Shown here piece after piece: positions 27,961 to 37,059 of a stretch of 64,000 bases of DNA (position 1 is its first letter; each line of letters opens with the position of its first letter). The translations under genes and the position numbers were made by a program. The notes under the pieces were generated by a model. The model was not told the DNA's origin. It made no database searches and saw only the letters and a program-made list of their open reading frames with translations. The DNA is from CAVYTF01 sp963708205 (lineage in GTDB: Bacteria; Bacteroidota; Bacteroidia; Chitinophagales; Chitinophagaceae): NCBI GenBank assembly GCA_963708205.1, contig OY970196.1, positions 2,852,001 to 2,916,000 of the forward strand. The letters run 5' to 3'.

Positions 27961-28965
27961 TCAACTTCCTGCGGTTGTTCGTTTTCTTTTTTTTACTTCA
28001 TTCATTTTTTTGTCGGTCCGCAATCCGAGATAAACAGGATGCCGTAATAAACCATCTTCAGTAATTTCAGTAAAGCTTAACTGGCAAACAAGTTTAGGAC
28101 TTATCCATGTCACAGGCATGTTTACTTTTACCTTTTGTTTAAAAGGAGATTTATTGGTAATAAGCGGTTGCATTTTATCCCATAATTCTTTCAAACCTTT
28201 TTCGTCAAACCCTGTTCCTGTGTGTCCCATGTAGATTAATTCTTTACCTGCGAATTGTCCCAAAACCAATGCCCCAAAGTATTTGCGGCTGTTTCGCGGA
28301 GCTGTATATCCAACAATAATTCCCTCTCTGGAATTTTGATGTTTTATTTTTAACCATTCTTTACTGCGAGCACCAAGCGTATACTCACTGTCTATTTTTT
28401 TTGCTATGATGCCTTCAAGATTTTTTTCAACAGCAGCCTTAAACATTTCTTTTCCGCGTTCTTCAATATGATCGCAATATCTTACAACATCATTTTTATT
28501 TTCTTCAAGCAAATCTTTTAATAATTCTTTGCGCTGCAGTAAAGGCAAGTGGCGTATATCTTTTTTATCAAGAAAAAGCAGATCAAAAACATAATAAACA
28601 ATCGGAAGATCATGATTGTCTTCATAATGCTGCAGTTTTTGAAAACTTGGATTCCCATTTTCATCGAGCACTACTATTTCGCCATCAAGCACAACATCGT
28701 GTTTGATGGTTTGCACAGCTTCTGCAATAACAGAAAATTTTTCTGCAAACGATAAACCGTTCCTTGAATAGAGTTTTAATTTTTTGTTTTGCCAGTCAGC
28801 AATGGCACGATATCCATCCCATTTTATTTCGAAAATATATTCTTTGCTGTCGAAAGCTTTATCCACAAGCGTTGCCAGCATTGGCTTATAAAAATCGGTA
28901 TATTTTTGAGATGATTTTGGAAAACGAATATTAACTCTTGTTGGTTTTGCTGTTGCTGTTTTCAC
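27961..28965 (-). CDS. ligD: LigD ATP-dependent DNA ligase domain (LIG)
   Basis: ATP-dependent DNA ligase core of 334 residues. The adenylation lysine is K48 in FEIKWDGYR, followed by LDGEIVVLD (motif III), EGIIAKK (motif IV) and WLKIKH (motif V); the OB-fold half is present. It begins with GTG, sharing a GTGA overlap with the phosphoesterase stop. At its 3' end the frame runs through an A8 tract (plus strand 27987-27994) into an odd tail KRKRTTAGS. Removing one A would instead read KENEQPQEVETVKEE and join the polymerase without a stop. Confidence 0.9.
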   Translation of the reverse strand: MKTATAKPTRVNIRFPKSSQKYTDFYKPMLATLVDKAFDSKEYIFEIKWDGYRAIADWQNKKLKLYSRNGLSFAEKFSVIAEAVQTIKHDVVLDGEIVVLDENGNPSFQKLQHYEDNHDLPIVYYVFDLLFLDKKDIRHLPLLQRKELLKDLLEENKNDVVRYCDHIEERGKEMFKAAVEKNLEGIIAKKIDSEYTLGARSKEWLKIKHQNSREGIIVGYTAPRNSRKYFGALVLGQFAGKELIYMGHTGTGFDEKGLKELWDKMQPLITNKSPFKQKVKVNMPVTWISPKLVCQLSFTEITEDGLLRHPVYLGLRTDKKMNEVKKRKRTTAGS

Positions 28966-29543
28966 TGAACGGTCTTTTTTTTTAAACCTGCATCTTTATC
29001 TTTTTGCGAAACAAAATCTTCGCTATTGTATTCATCTTTTGAAAATTCATCTTTGTGTTTTATCAGCAACCAGCTGTTATCATTTCGTGTATCGCTGTGT
29101 AAATGCACAAGTACAAATTCTTCTTTTATTTTTTTTCCGTTCAGAGAAAATTTTAATTCGCCTTTCTGTAATGCAGCAAGCGCCTGGCTTTCAGAGATAG
29201 GTTCATGTTTTTCATTTACAGGAATAAAACTTCCTTTATCCCAAACGATCACAGTTCCTGCTCCATAATTTCCTTCCGGGATTTTTCCTTCAAAATGTAT
29301 ATAGCTCACAGGATGGTCTTCAACCATCATTGCCAATCTTTTATCTTTTGGGTTTAATGACGGACCTTTCGGTACAGCCCAACTTTTTAAAACGCCGCCA
29401 AGTTCTAACCGAAAATCGTAGTGTAAATGAGATGCGTGATGCCTTTGCACGACAAAACGAAACGCAGCTTTTTTTTCGACCTTGCCTTCAGGCTCAGAAG
29501 TAATTTTAAAATTTCTTTTCTCGTTATATTTTGTAAGTCCCAT
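28962..29543 (-). CDS. ligD: LigD 3'-phosphoesterase domain (PE)
   Basis: The 3'-end-healing domain of LigD, 193 residues. Metal-site histidines typical of the family are in RHHASHLHYDFRLE (about 35-46), EDHPVSYIHFEG (77, 83) and the GNYGAGTVIVWDKG strand. It removes 3' phosphates/ribonucleotides before ligation. At the end, the frame crosses an A9 tract (plus strand 28975-28983) that contains the heptamer A_AAA_AAG in phase; a -1 shift there reads KDRSVKTATAKP straight into the ligase frame. Otherwise it ends TVQ-stop with a 4-nt overlap. It lies 6 bp after ku. Confidence 0.9.
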   Translation of the reverse strand: MGLTKYNEKRNFKITSEPEGKVEKKAAFRFVVQRHHASHLHYDFRLELGGVLKSWAVPKGPSLNPKDKRLAMMVEDHPVSYIHFEGKIPEGNYGAGTVIVWDKGSFIPVNEKHEPISESQALAALQKGELKFSLNGKKIKEEFVLVHLHSDTRNDNSWLLIKHKDEFSKDEYNSEDFVSQKDKDAGLKKKTVQ

Positions 29544-29549
29544 AATTTT

Positions 29550-30323
29550 TTAAGAAGCTTTTCTTTGAGTATTTCCAAGACTTGCTTTTAACTGAGACAT
29601 AAGATCTTTTGTGTTGGAATGTACCACACGCATTTGTGGTGTTGTAATTTTTTTGCCTTTAGCTTTTGCGTTTATCAACTTCATCAATTCATCTGTGTAG
29701 GTGTCTTTGTATTTTGAAATATCAAATTTTCCGGTAAGCTGATTTATTAGTTCCATTGCCATTTTTAATTCTGCAGGCTTGCTCGATGATTCAGGAACAT
29801 TTAAAGATTCTGTTTTTCTTATTTCCTGCGCAAAACGAATTTTATTTACAACCAAAACATCTTTCATTGGTTTTATAAGACACAAACTTTCTTTGCTGCG
29901 CATTACGAAAGTACCGAGTCCTGCTTTTTTTGTTTTGTCAAGTGCATCTCGTAAGAGCGCATAAGCTTTGGCACCGGACTTGTCAGGCTCAACGTAGTAA
30001 GGCGTTTCAAAGAAAACCGTATCAACTTCATCAATATTTACAAACTCGGCAATCTCAATTACTTTGCTTTTTTCAGGACTTGCTTTTGCAAAATCTTCAT
30101 CAGTTAAGATCACATATTTTTCATCAATCTTATATCCTTTTACAATATTATCCCACGCTACTTCTTTGCCTGTATTTTCATTTACTCTTTTAAACTTAAT
30201 ATTTGCATGATCTTTTTTATCAAGCATGTCGAGATCCAGAGAACTTGATTCGGTGGCGCTATACATTTTAATAGGAATATTTACCAAGCCAAAACCAATT
30301 GCTCCGGTCCATATTGCTTTCAT
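29550..30323 (-). CDS. ku: Non-homologous end-joining protein Ku
   Basis: Bacterial Ku homodimer subunit, 257 residues, which binds broken DNA ends and recruits LigD. The N-terminus MKAIWTGAIGFGLVNIPIKMYSA and the later DEDFAKASPEKSKVIEI and TPYYVEPDKSGAKAYALLRDAL are hallmark segments. The C-terminal basic tail is short. It is the first gene of the ku-PE-LIG-POL transcription unit on the minus strand, which together makes a complete two-component NHEJ system. Confidence 0.96.
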   Translation of the reverse strand: MKAIWTGAIGFGLVNIPIKMYSATESSSLDLDMLDKKDHANIKFKRVNENTGKEVAWDNIVKGYKIDEKYVILTDEDFAKASPEKSKVIEIAEFVNIDEVDTVFFETPYYVEPDKSGAKAYALLRDALDKTKKAGLGTFVMRSKESLCLIKPMKDVLVVNKIRFAQEIRKTESLNVPESSSKPAELKMAMELINQLTGKFDISKYKDTYTDELMKLINAKAKGKKITTPQMRVVHSNTKDLMSQLKASLGNTQRKAS

Positions 30324-30453
30324 AAATTGTTTTTTATATTAATTAAAAACATTGTGCCAAATAAAAGTTGAAGGTCTCTACTATTTTATATTTTAATTAT
30401 GTAGGCGCAGTTTTTGTTTTTAAATTTCAAATTAATCATTTAAAAAATAATTT

Positions 30454-31014
30454 ATGGAAAACTTGCAAGGAAAAAAAGTAGCCATTATTACTGAAAATGG
30501 TTTTGAAGAAGTAGAATTAACCAGTCCTAAAAAAGCGCTTGAAGAAGCTGGAGCAACTGTGCATATAGTTTCTCCGCAGGAAAAAAAGGTGAAAGCCTGG
30601 GACCAGGATCATTGGTCAATAGAGCTGGATGTTGATGTAAATATTAAAGAAGCTGATGCTGAAAATTATGATGCACTTGTTATTCCTGGCGGCGTTATCA
30701 ATCCTGATAAAATGCGCGTTAATAAAGATTGTGTAGATTTTGTGCAACAATTTATCGAAGATGGAAAACCTATCGCAGCAATTTGCCATGGTCCGCAATT
30801 ATTGATTGAAACCGGTTATGTAAAAGGTAAAGACATGACTTCATTTCCTTCCTTAAAAACTGATTTAGAAAATGCCGGAGCAACATGGCATGATAAAGAA
30901 GTGGTGGTTGATAATGGTCTTATAACAAGCCGCAGCCCAAAAGATCTTGAAGCTTTCAACAAAAAATTGATTGAAGAAATTAAAGAAGGAATTCACGAAC
31001 ACAACTGGAATTAA
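30454..31014 (+). CDS. DJ-1/PfpI family protein (intracellular protease/deglycase-like)
   Basis: A 186-residue cytosolic protein of the DJ-1/PfpI superfamily. The nucleophile elbow AAICHGPQLL gives C111-H112, with the acidic partner E18-E19 in NGFEEVEL. PfpI-type members have been described as proteases or as glyoxal-adduct deglycases; the precise activity cannot be told here. It is divergent from ku (130-bp gap) and ends at a strong terminator, so it is its own unit. Confidence 0.9.
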   Translation: MENLQGKKVAIITENGFEEVELTSPKKALEEAGATVHIVSPQEKKVKAWDQDHWSIELDVDVNIKEADAENYDALVIPGGVINPDKMRVNKDCVDFVQQFIEDGKPIAAICHGPQLLIETGYVKGKDMTSFPSLKTDLENAGATWHDKEVVVDNGLITSRSPKDLEAFNKKLIEEIKEGIHEHNWN

Positions 31015-31033
31015 ACTTTTTTAAACAAAACAG

Positions 31034-31060
31034 AAACCACCTTTCGAGGTGGTTTTTTAT
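31034..31060 (+). terminator. Rho-independent terminator after the PfpI-type gene
   Basis: A 9-bp perfect stem (AAACCACCT / AGGTGGTTT) closed by a TTCG tetraloop and followed by a T-run, 19 bp after the stop codon. Confidence 0.92.
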
Positions 31061-31088
31061 TAAAATTTATTTTATAAAAATCAGTATT

Positions 31089-31817
31089 ATGCCTGAAGGT
31101 CCAAGCATTGTAATTTTAGCCGAAGCAGTGAAGCAATTTGAAGGAAAAAAGATTTTGCATGTTGAAGGTAATGCAAAAATTGATATGAATTTAATGCAGG
31201 ATCAAGCAGTCATTGCCTTTAAAAGTTGGGGGAAACATTTTCTTATTTGTTTTAAAAATTTTACTGTTCGCGTACATTTTTTAATGTTTGGAAGTTATAC
31301 AATTAATGAAAAGAAAGATCGCAAGCCCAGACTGTCATTGCAATTTAGCAATGGTGAATTAAATATTTATACTGCAGCAGTAAAACTTTTTGAAGAAAAT
31401 GCAGATGATATTTATGACTGGAGCGCTGATGTAATGAATGAAAATTGGAATGCTAAAAAAGCAAAAATAAAATTAAAAGAAAACAACAACTTACTTGTGT
31501 GTGATGCATTGCTCGATCAGCAAATATTTTCTGGCGTAGGAAATATAATTAAGAATGAAGTGTTGTTCAGAATAAAACTTCATCCTGAAAATATTGTAAA
31601 AAATTTGACTGCAAAAAAGTTGAATGAAATGATAAAAGAAGCCCGTGATTATAGTTTTGATTTTCTTAAATGGAAGAAAAATTTTGAGTTGAGAAAACAC
31701 TGGCTTGCCTATAATAAAAAAATTTGCCCAAGATGCAATATTCCTTTTCAGAAACGTAACTTGGGCAAAACAAACCGGCGCACTTTTTATTGTGAAAACT
31801 GCCAGGTTTTATATTGA
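31089..31817 (+). CDS. Fpg/Nei family DNA glycosylase
   Basis: Bifunctional base-excision repair glycosylase/AP lyase, 242 residues. The N-terminal MPEGP places the catalytic Pro (residue 2, position 1 after Met removal) and Glu. A conserved lysine (SWGKHFL) follows, then the helix-two-turn-helix (QIFSGVGNIIKNEVLF) and a C-terminal zinc finger CPRCN...CENC (about 213-236). Shorter than Fpg (about 270) and closer to endonuclease VIII-like members; substrate specificity is uncertain. Sits near the NHEJ module but in its own unit. Confidence 0.9.
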   Translation: MPEGPSIVILAEAVKQFEGKKILHVEGNAKIDMNLMQDQAVIAFKSWGKHFLICFKNFTVRVHFLMFGSYTINEKKDRKPRLSLQFSNGELNIYTAAVKLFEENADDIYDWSADVMNENWNAKKAKIKLKENNNLLVCDALLDQQIFSGVGNIIKNEVLFRIKLHPENIVKNLTAKKLNEMIKEARDYSFDFLKWKKNFELRKHWLAYNKKICPRCNIPFQKRNLGKTNRRTFYCENCQVLY

Positions 31818-31826
31818 GTAAATGTT

Positions 31827-32333
31827 TTAAACTTTAATTGATCCTTCAACGCCATCATCCATCACCTTGCCTGAAACCATTGCTGCGCCTATCTTTAAGA
31901 GCGATACCATCTTGCCATGTTTTGTATCCCAATAATAAACTTCTTGCGGAATAACTTTTATTAAAGAAACATTTGGATCATCTTTTCCTTCAGGAAACCA
32001 GGCTTTTGCAATATTATCCCACAGCTCATCAATTTTATATTTATCGGTAACGATTTGTGCGCTTCCGGTGACAGTTAAGAAATGCGCATCGCTCGGCTTG
32101 GAATACACAAGTTGCACTTTAATGTTTTCTTTTATCTCTATATTTTTTTCACTCAGCTTACTGCTGATAAACCAAATATTTCCTTCTTCATCAACAGAGT
32201 TTGTGCTCATTGGTCTTGTTTCAATTGGCAGGTTGTCGAGTTGAGTGCAAAACATACATATGTCAATATCTTTTGCAAGCTTTTGCAATTTTTCAATTGC
32301 TTCACGATCGGTTAGATTTTTAATATCTCCCAT
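31827..32333 (-). CDS. Pyridoxamine 5'-phosphate oxidase-like general stress protein
   Basis: A 168-residue protein of the split-barrel FMN-binding (PNPOx-like / general stress protein 26) family, with the ETRPMSTNSVDEEGNIWFISS strand pattern and KVQLVYSKPSDAHFLTVTGSAQIV. I chose ATG at 32333 (MGDIKNLTDREAIEKLQ), matching family starts; the longer frame adds 27 hydrophobic residues over AT-rich upstream DNA. It may bind flavin, but no substrate can be assigned. Convergent with the glycosylase gene, 9 bp between stops. Confidence 0.85.
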   Translation of the reverse strand: MGDIKNLTDREAIEKLQKLAKDIDICMFCTQLDNLPIETRPMSTNSVDEEGNIWFISSKLSEKNIEIKENIKVQLVYSKPSDAHFLTVTGSAQIVTDKYKIDELWDNIAKAWFPEGKDDPNVSLIKVIPQEVYYWDTKHGKMVSLLKIGAAMVSGKVMDDGVEGSIKV

Positions 32334-32454
32334 AATTTTTTTGCTAATAATTAATAAAAAACTATGCCATAAAATGGGAAGTATATTTTTTTTAAATTGA
32401 TAATTATTTTTCAAAATATTATTATCAAAAACCTAAAGCTGCTATTCGTTAGCT

Positions 32455-32462
32455 TACTTTTG
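32455..32462 (+). promoter_or_regulatory. TAnnTTTG -7 element for the acyl-CoA dehydrogenase gene
   Basis: TACTTTTG matches the Bacteroidota -7 consensus TAnnTTTG perfectly, 14 bp before the ATG. A clear -33 TTTG is not seen at the usual distance. Confidence 0.4.
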
Positions 32463-32476
32463 TCTAATAAATATTT

Positions 32477-33631
32477 ATGGATTTTGATTTCACAGAAGAG
32501 CAATTAATGATTCAACAAGCGGCGCGGGATTTTGCAATATCTGAATGTTTACCCGGCGTTATTGAAAGGGACGAACAACAAAAATTTCCTAAAGAACAGG
32601 TCCTAAAACTTGCTGATCTTGGTTTTATGGGTATGATGATTTCTCCGGAATATGGGGGCAGTGGGCTTGATACCGTGAGTTATGTTTTAGCGATGGAAGA
32701 AATTAGTAAGATTGATGCAAGTACAAGCGTTTGCATGAGTGTAAATAATAGTTTAGTGAGTTGGGGTTTGAATGCTTATGGCACTGAAGAACAAAAGCAA
32801 AAGTATCTCGTGCCTGTTGCACAAGGTAAAAAAAATGGCGAATTATATATCGGCGCTTTTTTGCTAAGCGAGCCGGAAGCTGGTAGTGACGCCACTTCGC
32901 AGAAAACTACTGCAGTCGATAAGGGTGATTATTATTTATTGAATGGCACAAAAAATTGGATCACTAACGGCTCTACCGCAAGCGTTTATTTGGTAATGGC
33001 GCAAACAGATGCAAGCAAAGGCAGCCGTGGCATTAATACATTAATCGTTGAAAAAAACTGGGAAGGTGTGAGTGTTGGTGCAAAAGAAAATAAACTTGGC
33101 ATTCGCGGAAGCGACACAACGGCTGTAATGTTTAATGATGTAAAAGTGCCAAAAGAAAATCGAATTCGCGAAGATGGTTTTGGTTTTACTTTCGCAATGA
33201 AGACATTAGCCGGAGGACGCATTGGCATTGCTTCGCAGGCATTGGGAATTGCCTCGGGCGCATATGATTTATCGCTCAAATATTCCAAAGAAAGAAAAGC
33301 TTTTGGCAAAGAAATAATGCATCACCAGGCGATACAATTCAAGCTTGCAGATATGGCAACACGCATTGATGCTTCGCGCCTGCTTTGTTTAAGAGCTGCT
33401 TGGGAAAAAGATCGAGACCTCGATTATACCATGAGCTCATCAATGGCAAAAGTTTTTGCCAGCGAAACTGCTATGTGGGTTGCAACCGAAGCAGTGCAAA
33501 TTCACGGTGGCTATGGGTTTGTGAAGGAATATCATGTTGAAAGATTAATGCGCGATGCAAAAATTACGCAGATATATGAAGGCACAAGCGAGGTACAACG
33601 AATTGTAATTGGAAGAAGTATTTTAAAATAA
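32477..33631 (+). CDS. Acyl-CoA dehydrogenase
   Basis: FAD-dependent acyl-CoA dehydrogenase of beta-oxidation or branched-chain amino acid breakdown, 384 residues, complete. The FAD/substrate motif FLLSEPEAGSDATS (about 127-140), WITNGS and the C-terminal IYEGTSEVQRIVIGRSIL with the catalytic glutamate are typical of short-chain/butyryl-CoA dehydrogenases. No acyl-CoA partner genes adjoin it. The next gene starts immediately after the stop. Confidence 0.95.
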   Translation: MDFDFTEEQLMIQQAARDFAISECLPGVIERDEQQKFPKEQVLKLADLGFMGMMISPEYGGSGLDTVSYVLAMEEISKIDASTSVCMSVNNSLVSWGLNAYGTEEQKQKYLVPVAQGKKNGELYIGAFLLSEPEAGSDATSQKTTAVDKGDYYLLNGTKNWITNGSTASVYLVMAQTDASKGSRGINTLIVEKNWEGVSVGAKENKLGIRGSDTTAVMFNDVKVPKENRIREDGFGFTFAMKTLAGGRIGIASQALGIASGAYDLSLKYSKERKAFGKEIMHHQAIQFKLADMATRIDASRLLCLRAAWEKDRDLDYTMSSSMAKVFASETAMWVATEAVQIHGGYGFVKEYHVERLMRDAKITQIYEGTSEVQRIVIGRSILK

Positions 33632-33670
33632 GTGCATTGTTTACTCTTGTCCTTTATCATTGTTTTCAGC

Positions 33671-34837
33671 ATGAATAAATTCTTCAAACATTTTATTCTA
33701 TTTCTTTTTTTATTGTTTATTTTATCTGTTTCTTATTCGCAGGATAGTTTGCTGACGCATTATTTGCTGGAAAGAATTGCAGCACAACAAATCAAACAAG
33801 ATAATTTTTTTATTAAAGGAATTTTTCCATCTTATATTTCAAATACAGAACGTTTTAATGACCATCAAAAAGATAATAATATTTTTTACACGGCATTAAT
33901 TGATTTCACTTTAAAAAATATTCAACCTAAACTTTCTTCTGAAAATAAATTATTAGTTGATTCAATTGTAGAAAGATCAGCGCATGCTTTTAATCATTTT
34001 AAAAATAAAAATGGCAGGAACACTTACAATTTTTGGCGCACTGATTCTGCATTTATATTTCCTTACACCAAATGGATTCGTTATATAAAAAAGTCAGCTG
34101 AATTGCCAGATGATATGGATGATACAGTGCTTTCTTTATTTGCTTTGAGTGCTGACGATTCTGATGCACAGGCAGTTCATCAACTCATGCAAAATTTTAT
34201 TAATTCTGATAAAGAGAAAGTAAGAATTAATGGCGATGCTTATGAAAATTTTCAGGCTTATTCAACTTGGTTTGGAAAAAATTTTCCTGTTGTGTTTGAT
34301 GTTTGTGTTATGTGCAATGTACTAAGTTTTGTGCAGCTTCATAATCTTTTATGGAGGAAAGCAGATAGCGCAAGTCTGAATTTTATTATTGCTGTTTTAA
34401 AAAATAAAGATGCAATAAATAATGCAATTAAAGTATCTCCTTATTATGGAAGAACGTCTATTATTTTATATCATCTTGCAAGGTTAATGAGCATTAAACA
34501 AATCCCTGAATTGGAAGAAATGAAACCTGCGTTAATTTCAGATGCCGTGCAAATATTTCAATCAACTAACAATATTTTAGAAAAAATAATTTTAAGCTCC
34601 GCAATTATTAAGTTGGGCTACAATCCACCACCAATAAGCATTGCAGAAGAAAATAATATTAAAGATTTGATCGAGAAAAATGACATGCCATTTTTTATAG
34701 GTAATATTCCATCGTATTTAAATGATAGTGAAAGAAAATTTTTGATGATGAATAAGCTCGGATTATTTTATCATTATTGCCCTGCATATAATGATGCGTT
34801 GATGCTTGAATATCTTGTTTTAAAAAATGAGAAATAA
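33671..34837 (+). CDS. Hypothetical secreted protein
   Basis: A 388-residue protein with an N-terminal signal peptide (MNKFFKHFILFLFLLFILSVSYSQ). A GTG at 33632 would extend it by 13 residues, but the ATG at 33671 gives the better signal. The rest is mostly helical with phrases DDMDDTVLSLFALSADD and DVCVMCNVLSFVQLHN; the DDxDDT pattern recalls repeat alpha/alpha-barrel proteins, but I see no recognised domain. It lies 39 bp after the acyl-CoA dehydrogenase stop and could be co-transcribed with it. Function unknown. Confidence 0.65.
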   Translation: MNKFFKHFILFLFLLFILSVSYSQDSLLTHYLLERIAAQQIKQDNFFIKGIFPSYISNTERFNDHQKDNNIFYTALIDFTLKNIQPKLSSENKLLVDSIVERSAHAFNHFKNKNGRNTYNFWRTDSAFIFPYTKWIRYIKKSAELPDDMDDTVLSLFALSADDSDAQAVHQLMQNFINSDKEKVRINGDAYENFQAYSTWFGKNFPVVFDVCVMCNVLSFVQLHNLLWRKADSASLNFIIAVLKNKDAINNAIKVSPYYGRTSIILYHLARLMSIKQIPELEEMKPALISDAVQIFQSTNNILEKIILSSAIIKLGYNPPPISIAEENNIKDLIEKNDMPFFIGNIPSYLNDSERKFLMMNKLGLFYHYCPAYNDALMLEYLVLKNEK

Positions 34838-34840
34838 AAA

Positions 34841-34866
34841 AAGCAAGCTGCATTTACAACTTGCTT
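34841..34866. terminator. Possible terminator between convergent genes
   Basis: A 7-bp inverted repeat AAGCAAG / CTTGCTT with a 12-nt loop lies between the unknown secreted-protein gene and the convergent M13 peptidase. The following T-run is poor on the plus strand; A-rich sequence before it would give a T-run on the minus strand. Confidence 0.4.
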
Positions 34867-34890
34867 CTTGCTAATTATTTTTCAAGAATT

Positions 34891-36915
34891 TTACCAAACT
34901 TTTATTCGCTGGTCTTCCGGTTTATACATTTTATCACCAGGCTTTACATCAAACGCAGCATACCATGCATCAATGTTTGTTACAGGTCCATTGCAGCGCC
35001 ATTCACCGGGAGAATGTGGATCAACCATAATTGCCTGCGCAGCCGCCTCCGGTAAAATATTCGTGCGCCAAACCTGCGCCCAGCTTAAGAAAAATCTTTG
35101 GTCAGGAGTGAAGCCATCAATCTTTTTATTACTCTTTCCTTCGGGTGTCTTTTTGAAAGCTTCATAAGCAATATTTAAACCGCCGAGATCGGCAAGATTT
35201 TCTCCTAGCGTTAAATTTCCATTTACATGAATGCTGTCATTAATTGTATATGAATTAAATTGTGCTACAACTTTATTTGTTCGTTCTGTAAAGTTCGCAG
35301 CATCTTTATCACTCCACCAATTTTTCAAATTACCATCAGCACCATATTGTCTTCCCTGGTCATCAAAACCATGCGTTAATTCATGCCCGATAACAGCTGC
35401 AATGCCACCATAATTTACAGCATCATCTGCTTTAAAATCAAAGAAAGGAAATTGTAAAATTCCCGCAGGAAAAACAATTTCATTATTTGAAGGATTGTAA
35501 TAAGCGTTGATTGTTGGCGGCGTCATTCCCCATTCAGTTTTATCAACAGGTTGGCCCATGTGATTTACCATTTTATTGTAGCGCCAATTATTTATGCTTT
35601 GAAGATTGCCTATCAAATCATTTTTATTTATTACAACACCAGGATAAGTCTCCCATTTATTCGGGAAGCCAATTTTATTTACGATGGCATGCAGTTTTTC
35701 TATAGCTCTTTGTTTGGTAGAATCACTCATCCAATCAACACGATTTATTCTGTCAGCAAATGTTGATTGAATATTATTTACTAAAGCAAGCATTCTTTGT
35801 TTCGCAGAATCATTGAAATATTTTTCGACATATAATTGTCCTAATAATTCTCCCAGACTTCCATCAACCAAGCCACTCATTCTTTGCCAGCGCGGAGCGA
35901 TCTGTTTTTGTCCGGATAAAACCTGGTTAAATTTAAACTGGCGGTTTACAAAATCGCTGCTCAAATATCCCGCAGTTGATCTTATTACAGCCCATTGCAA
36001 ATATGCTTTCCATGTGTCAACAGGAACTGATTTGTATAATGAATCTGCAATTTTGAAAAAGGATGGATTATCCACCAATAAACTATCTGCGGTTGGCACT
36101 TTCATTTCAGTCATCAACATTTTCCAATTGAGGTCTGGAGTTGTTACAGAAAAGTCTGCAAGGGAATATTTGTTATAAGTTTTAATAGGATCACGCATTG
36201 CAACACGGCTCCATTGCGCATTTGCCAAAGCAGTTTCAAGACTTAATATTTCTGAGGCTTTTTGTTTTGCAACAACAGAATCATCACCAACTAACTTAAA
36301 CATATCCGTTATGTAGTTTATATAAGCTGCACGGATCATTTGATAATGCGGATCTGTTTTTAAATAATAATCTCTATCCGGCAAAGAAGTGCCGCCCTGC
36401 CCAACGCCAGGAATATATTCATTCACATTTCTATCATCTTGTCCAACGCCAAACGAAAATAAAAGACCTCCAATACCTTTGGATCGTTCAGTTGCAATCT
36501 CATGCAGCACTTGTTCCTTTGTTGTTAAAGAAGCGAGTCTTTGCAACTCAGGCTGAATAGGAGATGCGCCCAACTTTTCAATTCTTTCACTATCCATTGC
36601 ACTCGTATATAAATCTCCAACGCGTTGATAGATGGAATTTTTTGTATCGTTTGCTGCTGCTTCTTCACATAGTGCTTTTAGTCTTTGCGAATTTTCTTCA
36701 ATCAAAACATTAAAACTTCCCCACCTTGTTTTTGATGGCGGAACAGGATTATTTTTTAGCCAGGTGCCATTAGCATACTCAAAAAAATTATCGCCTGGTT
36801 TTACAGATAGATCCATGTTTGCAGGATCAATAAATTTTGTTACAGTTTGCGCGTATATATTTTTGGCAAACAAACAAGTGCCCAACAAAAGGGCAACCAA
36901 TATTAATTTCTTCAT
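34891..36915 (-). CDS. pepO: M13 family zinc metallopeptidase (neprilysin/PepO-like)
   Basis: A 674-residue endopeptidase with an N-terminal signal peptide (ending IYAQ, about residue 22). The peptidase M13 N-terminal helical domain (about 45-420) is followed by the catalytic domain with HELTH (GHELTHGFDD), the third ligand and aspartate in GENLADLGGL, and the C-terminal CNGPVTNIDAWYAAFDVKPGD that ends the family. The conserved Cys of the C-terminus is present. Expected to cleave small peptides in the periplasm or on the surface. Confidence 0.95.
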   Translation of the reverse strand: MKKLILVALLLGTCLFAKNIYAQTVTKFIDPANMDLSVKPGDNFFEYANGTWLKNNPVPPSKTRWGSFNVLIEENSQRLKALCEEAAANDTKNSIYQRVGDLYTSAMDSERIEKLGASPIQPELQRLASLTTKEQVLHEIATERSKGIGGLLFSFGVGQDDRNVNEYIPGVGQGGTSLPDRDYYLKTDPHYQMIRAAYINYITDMFKLVGDDSVVAKQKASEILSLETALANAQWSRVAMRDPIKTYNKYSLADFSVTTPDLNWKMLMTEMKVPTADSLLVDNPSFFKIADSLYKSVPVDTWKAYLQWAVIRSTAGYLSSDFVNRQFKFNQVLSGQKQIAPRWQRMSGLVDGSLGELLGQLYVEKYFNDSAKQRMLALVNNIQSTFADRINRVDWMSDSTKQRAIEKLHAIVNKIGFPNKWETYPGVVINKNDLIGNLQSINNWRYNKMVNHMGQPVDKTEWGMTPPTINAYYNPSNNEIVFPAGILQFPFFDFKADDAVNYGGIAAVIGHELTHGFDDQGRQYGADGNLKNWWSDKDAANFTERTNKVVAQFNSYTINDSIHVNGNLTLGENLADLGGLNIAYEAFKKTPEGKSNKKIDGFTPDQRFFLSWAQVWRTNILPEAAAQAIMVDPHSPGEWRCNGPVTNIDAWYAAFDVKPGDKMYKPEDQRIKVW

Positions 36916-36935
36916 TGGGAAAAATTATTAAGTTT

Positions 36936-36943
36936 CAAAAATA
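36936..36943 (-). promoter_or_regulatory. TAnnTTTG -7 element for the M13 peptidase gene
   Basis: On the minus strand TATTTTTG matches the Bacteroidota -7 consensus exactly, 20 bp upstream of the start codon at 36915. No good -33 element was identified. Confidence 0.4.
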
Positions 36944-37022
36944 AGGATTGTTAGTTTGTGCGCCGCAATCGAATAAATCTATAATTGTTTTGGAATGATG
37001 AGCGGTAATTTTAGGGGTTGAA

Positions 37023-37053
37023 TTTGAAAAACAAAATTTAAACCTTACCTTCG
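37023..37053 (+). promoter_or_regulatory. Bacteroidota-type promoter of rpmI-rplT
   Basis: TTTG at 37023-37026 and TACCTTCG at 37046-37053 (one mismatch to TAnnTTTG) are separated by 19 bp, the consensus spacing. A transcript starting near 37060 would carry a leader of about 115 nt. Confidence 0.55.
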
Positions 37054-37059
37054 CGCTCC

